Shown here: positions 63,745-64,000 of the stretch, in pieces | How the letters are laid out: the number at the start of each line of letters is the position of its first letter | Position numbering within the stretch: position 1 is the first letter of the stretch | Assembly (NCBI RefSeq): GCF_016909185.1 | Contig: NZ_JAFBFH010000008.1 | Location: 62,001-126,000, forward strand | DNA length: 64,000 bases | Direction: 5' to 3' | DNA from: Siminovitchia thermophila | GTDB taxonomy: Bacteria > Bacillota > Bacilli > Bacillales > Bacillaceae_C | The notes under the pieces: generated by a model | What the model was told of the DNA's origin: nothing | Databases searched by the model: none | Seen by the model: only the letters and a program-made list of their open reading frames with translations | Made by a program: the position numbers and the translations under genes

Positions 63745-64000
63745 TTGAATGTCACGAAGCAAGTGAACCGTTATATCGATTCGGTCTTTCATCACCAAGA
63801 TCCTCTTTTGGAGGAAGTCATTTCATCCATAAAAGAAAACGGACTGCCCTCCATATCAGTATCCCCCTCCTCCGGAAAGCTTTTAACCATGCTCATATCC
63901 ATTTCAGGGGCTAAAAGCATTTTGGAAATAGGAGCCCTTGGGGGTTATAGCGGGATTTGCCTTGCAAGGGGATTCGGTACAGATGAAACATTAACCTCCC
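63745..64000 (+). CDS. O-methyltransferase, partial, cut by window edge
   Basis: The frame contains NRYIDSVFHHQDPLLEEVIS, then SPSSGKLLTMLISISGAKSI and LEIGALGGYSGICLARG, the SAM-binding motif I of class I O-methyltransferases (YrrM-like). The C-terminal part lies beyond the window. The start is unclear: a TTG at 63745 has no ribosome binding site. A perfect GGAGG-CTTTAAAC-ATG (63695-63712) lies in another frame that stops after 12 codons, so a frameshift near the 5' end is possible. It lies immediately after the TetR gene in the same direction. Confidence 0.7.
   Translation, partial: MNVTKQVNRYIDSVFHHQDPLLEEVISSIKENGLPSISVSPSSGKLLTMLISISGAKSILEIGALGGYSGICLARGFGTDETLTS

Overview
The window reads as chromosome of a spore-forming member of the Bacillaceae with low-to-moderate GC. 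The evidence is AGGAGG-type ribosome binding sites with frequent GTG/TTG starts, a PdxR/PdxS/PdxT vitamin B6 locus arranged as in alkaliphilic bacilli, GerP-like spore proteins, a SwrC-type RND pump and Bacillus-style intergenic repeats. No rRNA, tRNA, CRISPR array or complete insertion sequence was found.

Layout. 0-5.3 kb: a DUF1269 protein, pdxT-pdxS with divergent pdxR, and a serine beta-lactamase-fold hydrolase. 5.3-11.5 kb: gene-poor, eroded DNA with small membrane proteins, a secreted protein of unknown role, a ccdA pseudogene, an LLM flavin oxidoreductase and two dispersed repeats. 11.5-14 kb: YjdM and a DUF4153 membrane protein. 14.4-19.8 kb: a catabolic or transport operon (GAF/PucR-type regulator, aldehyde dehydrogenase, beta-hydroxyacid dehydrogenase, DUF3100 protein, partner membrane protein). 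20-28 kb: a YerD-like glutamate synthase-family protein, then four genes on the minus strand that together suggest an Ehrlich-like amino acid degradation route (Glu/Leu-type dehydrogenase, amino acid permease, ThDP-dependent decarboxylase-type enzyme, aldehyde dehydrogenase).

28.9-31.4 kb holds a sporulation-type cluster: three GerPA/PF-like proteins, two Hsp20-like proteins and a GerPC-like coiled-coil protein. 31.6-37.5 kb: secreted GlpQ-like phosphodiesterase, XRE regulator plus membrane partner, Orn/Lys/Arg decarboxylase, and a GAF-PAS histidine kinase that appears frameshifted near its N-terminus. 37.7-41.4 kb is a compact five-gene operon built around a Ycf46-like AAA ATPase (with Ycf35/DUF1257-like, DUF2997, membrane HhH and radical-SAM activase-like proteins), of unknown function. 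42.5-48.9 kb: a YfiH/PgeF-type protein, a DctPQM TRAP transporter, an SDR and SelO.

49.3-54.9 kb looks like a bacteriocin or immunity island. A 30-residue Trp/Lys-rich peptide gene with no leader region lies upstream of an ABC transporter and two YdbS/YdbT-type PH-domain proteins. A second, decayed copy of the peptide gene sits beyond a transposase fragment. This resembles leaderless bacteriocin loci (aureocin A53 / lacticin Q type) and is the best candidate here for an undescribed system. 55.8-59.5 kb is a four-gene glycan operon (glycosyltransferase, NAD-sugar epimerase, hexapeptide acyltransferase, DegT aminotransferase). 59.7-64 kb: a SwrC-like RND pump, a divergent TetR regulator and a truncated O-methyltransferase at the right edge.
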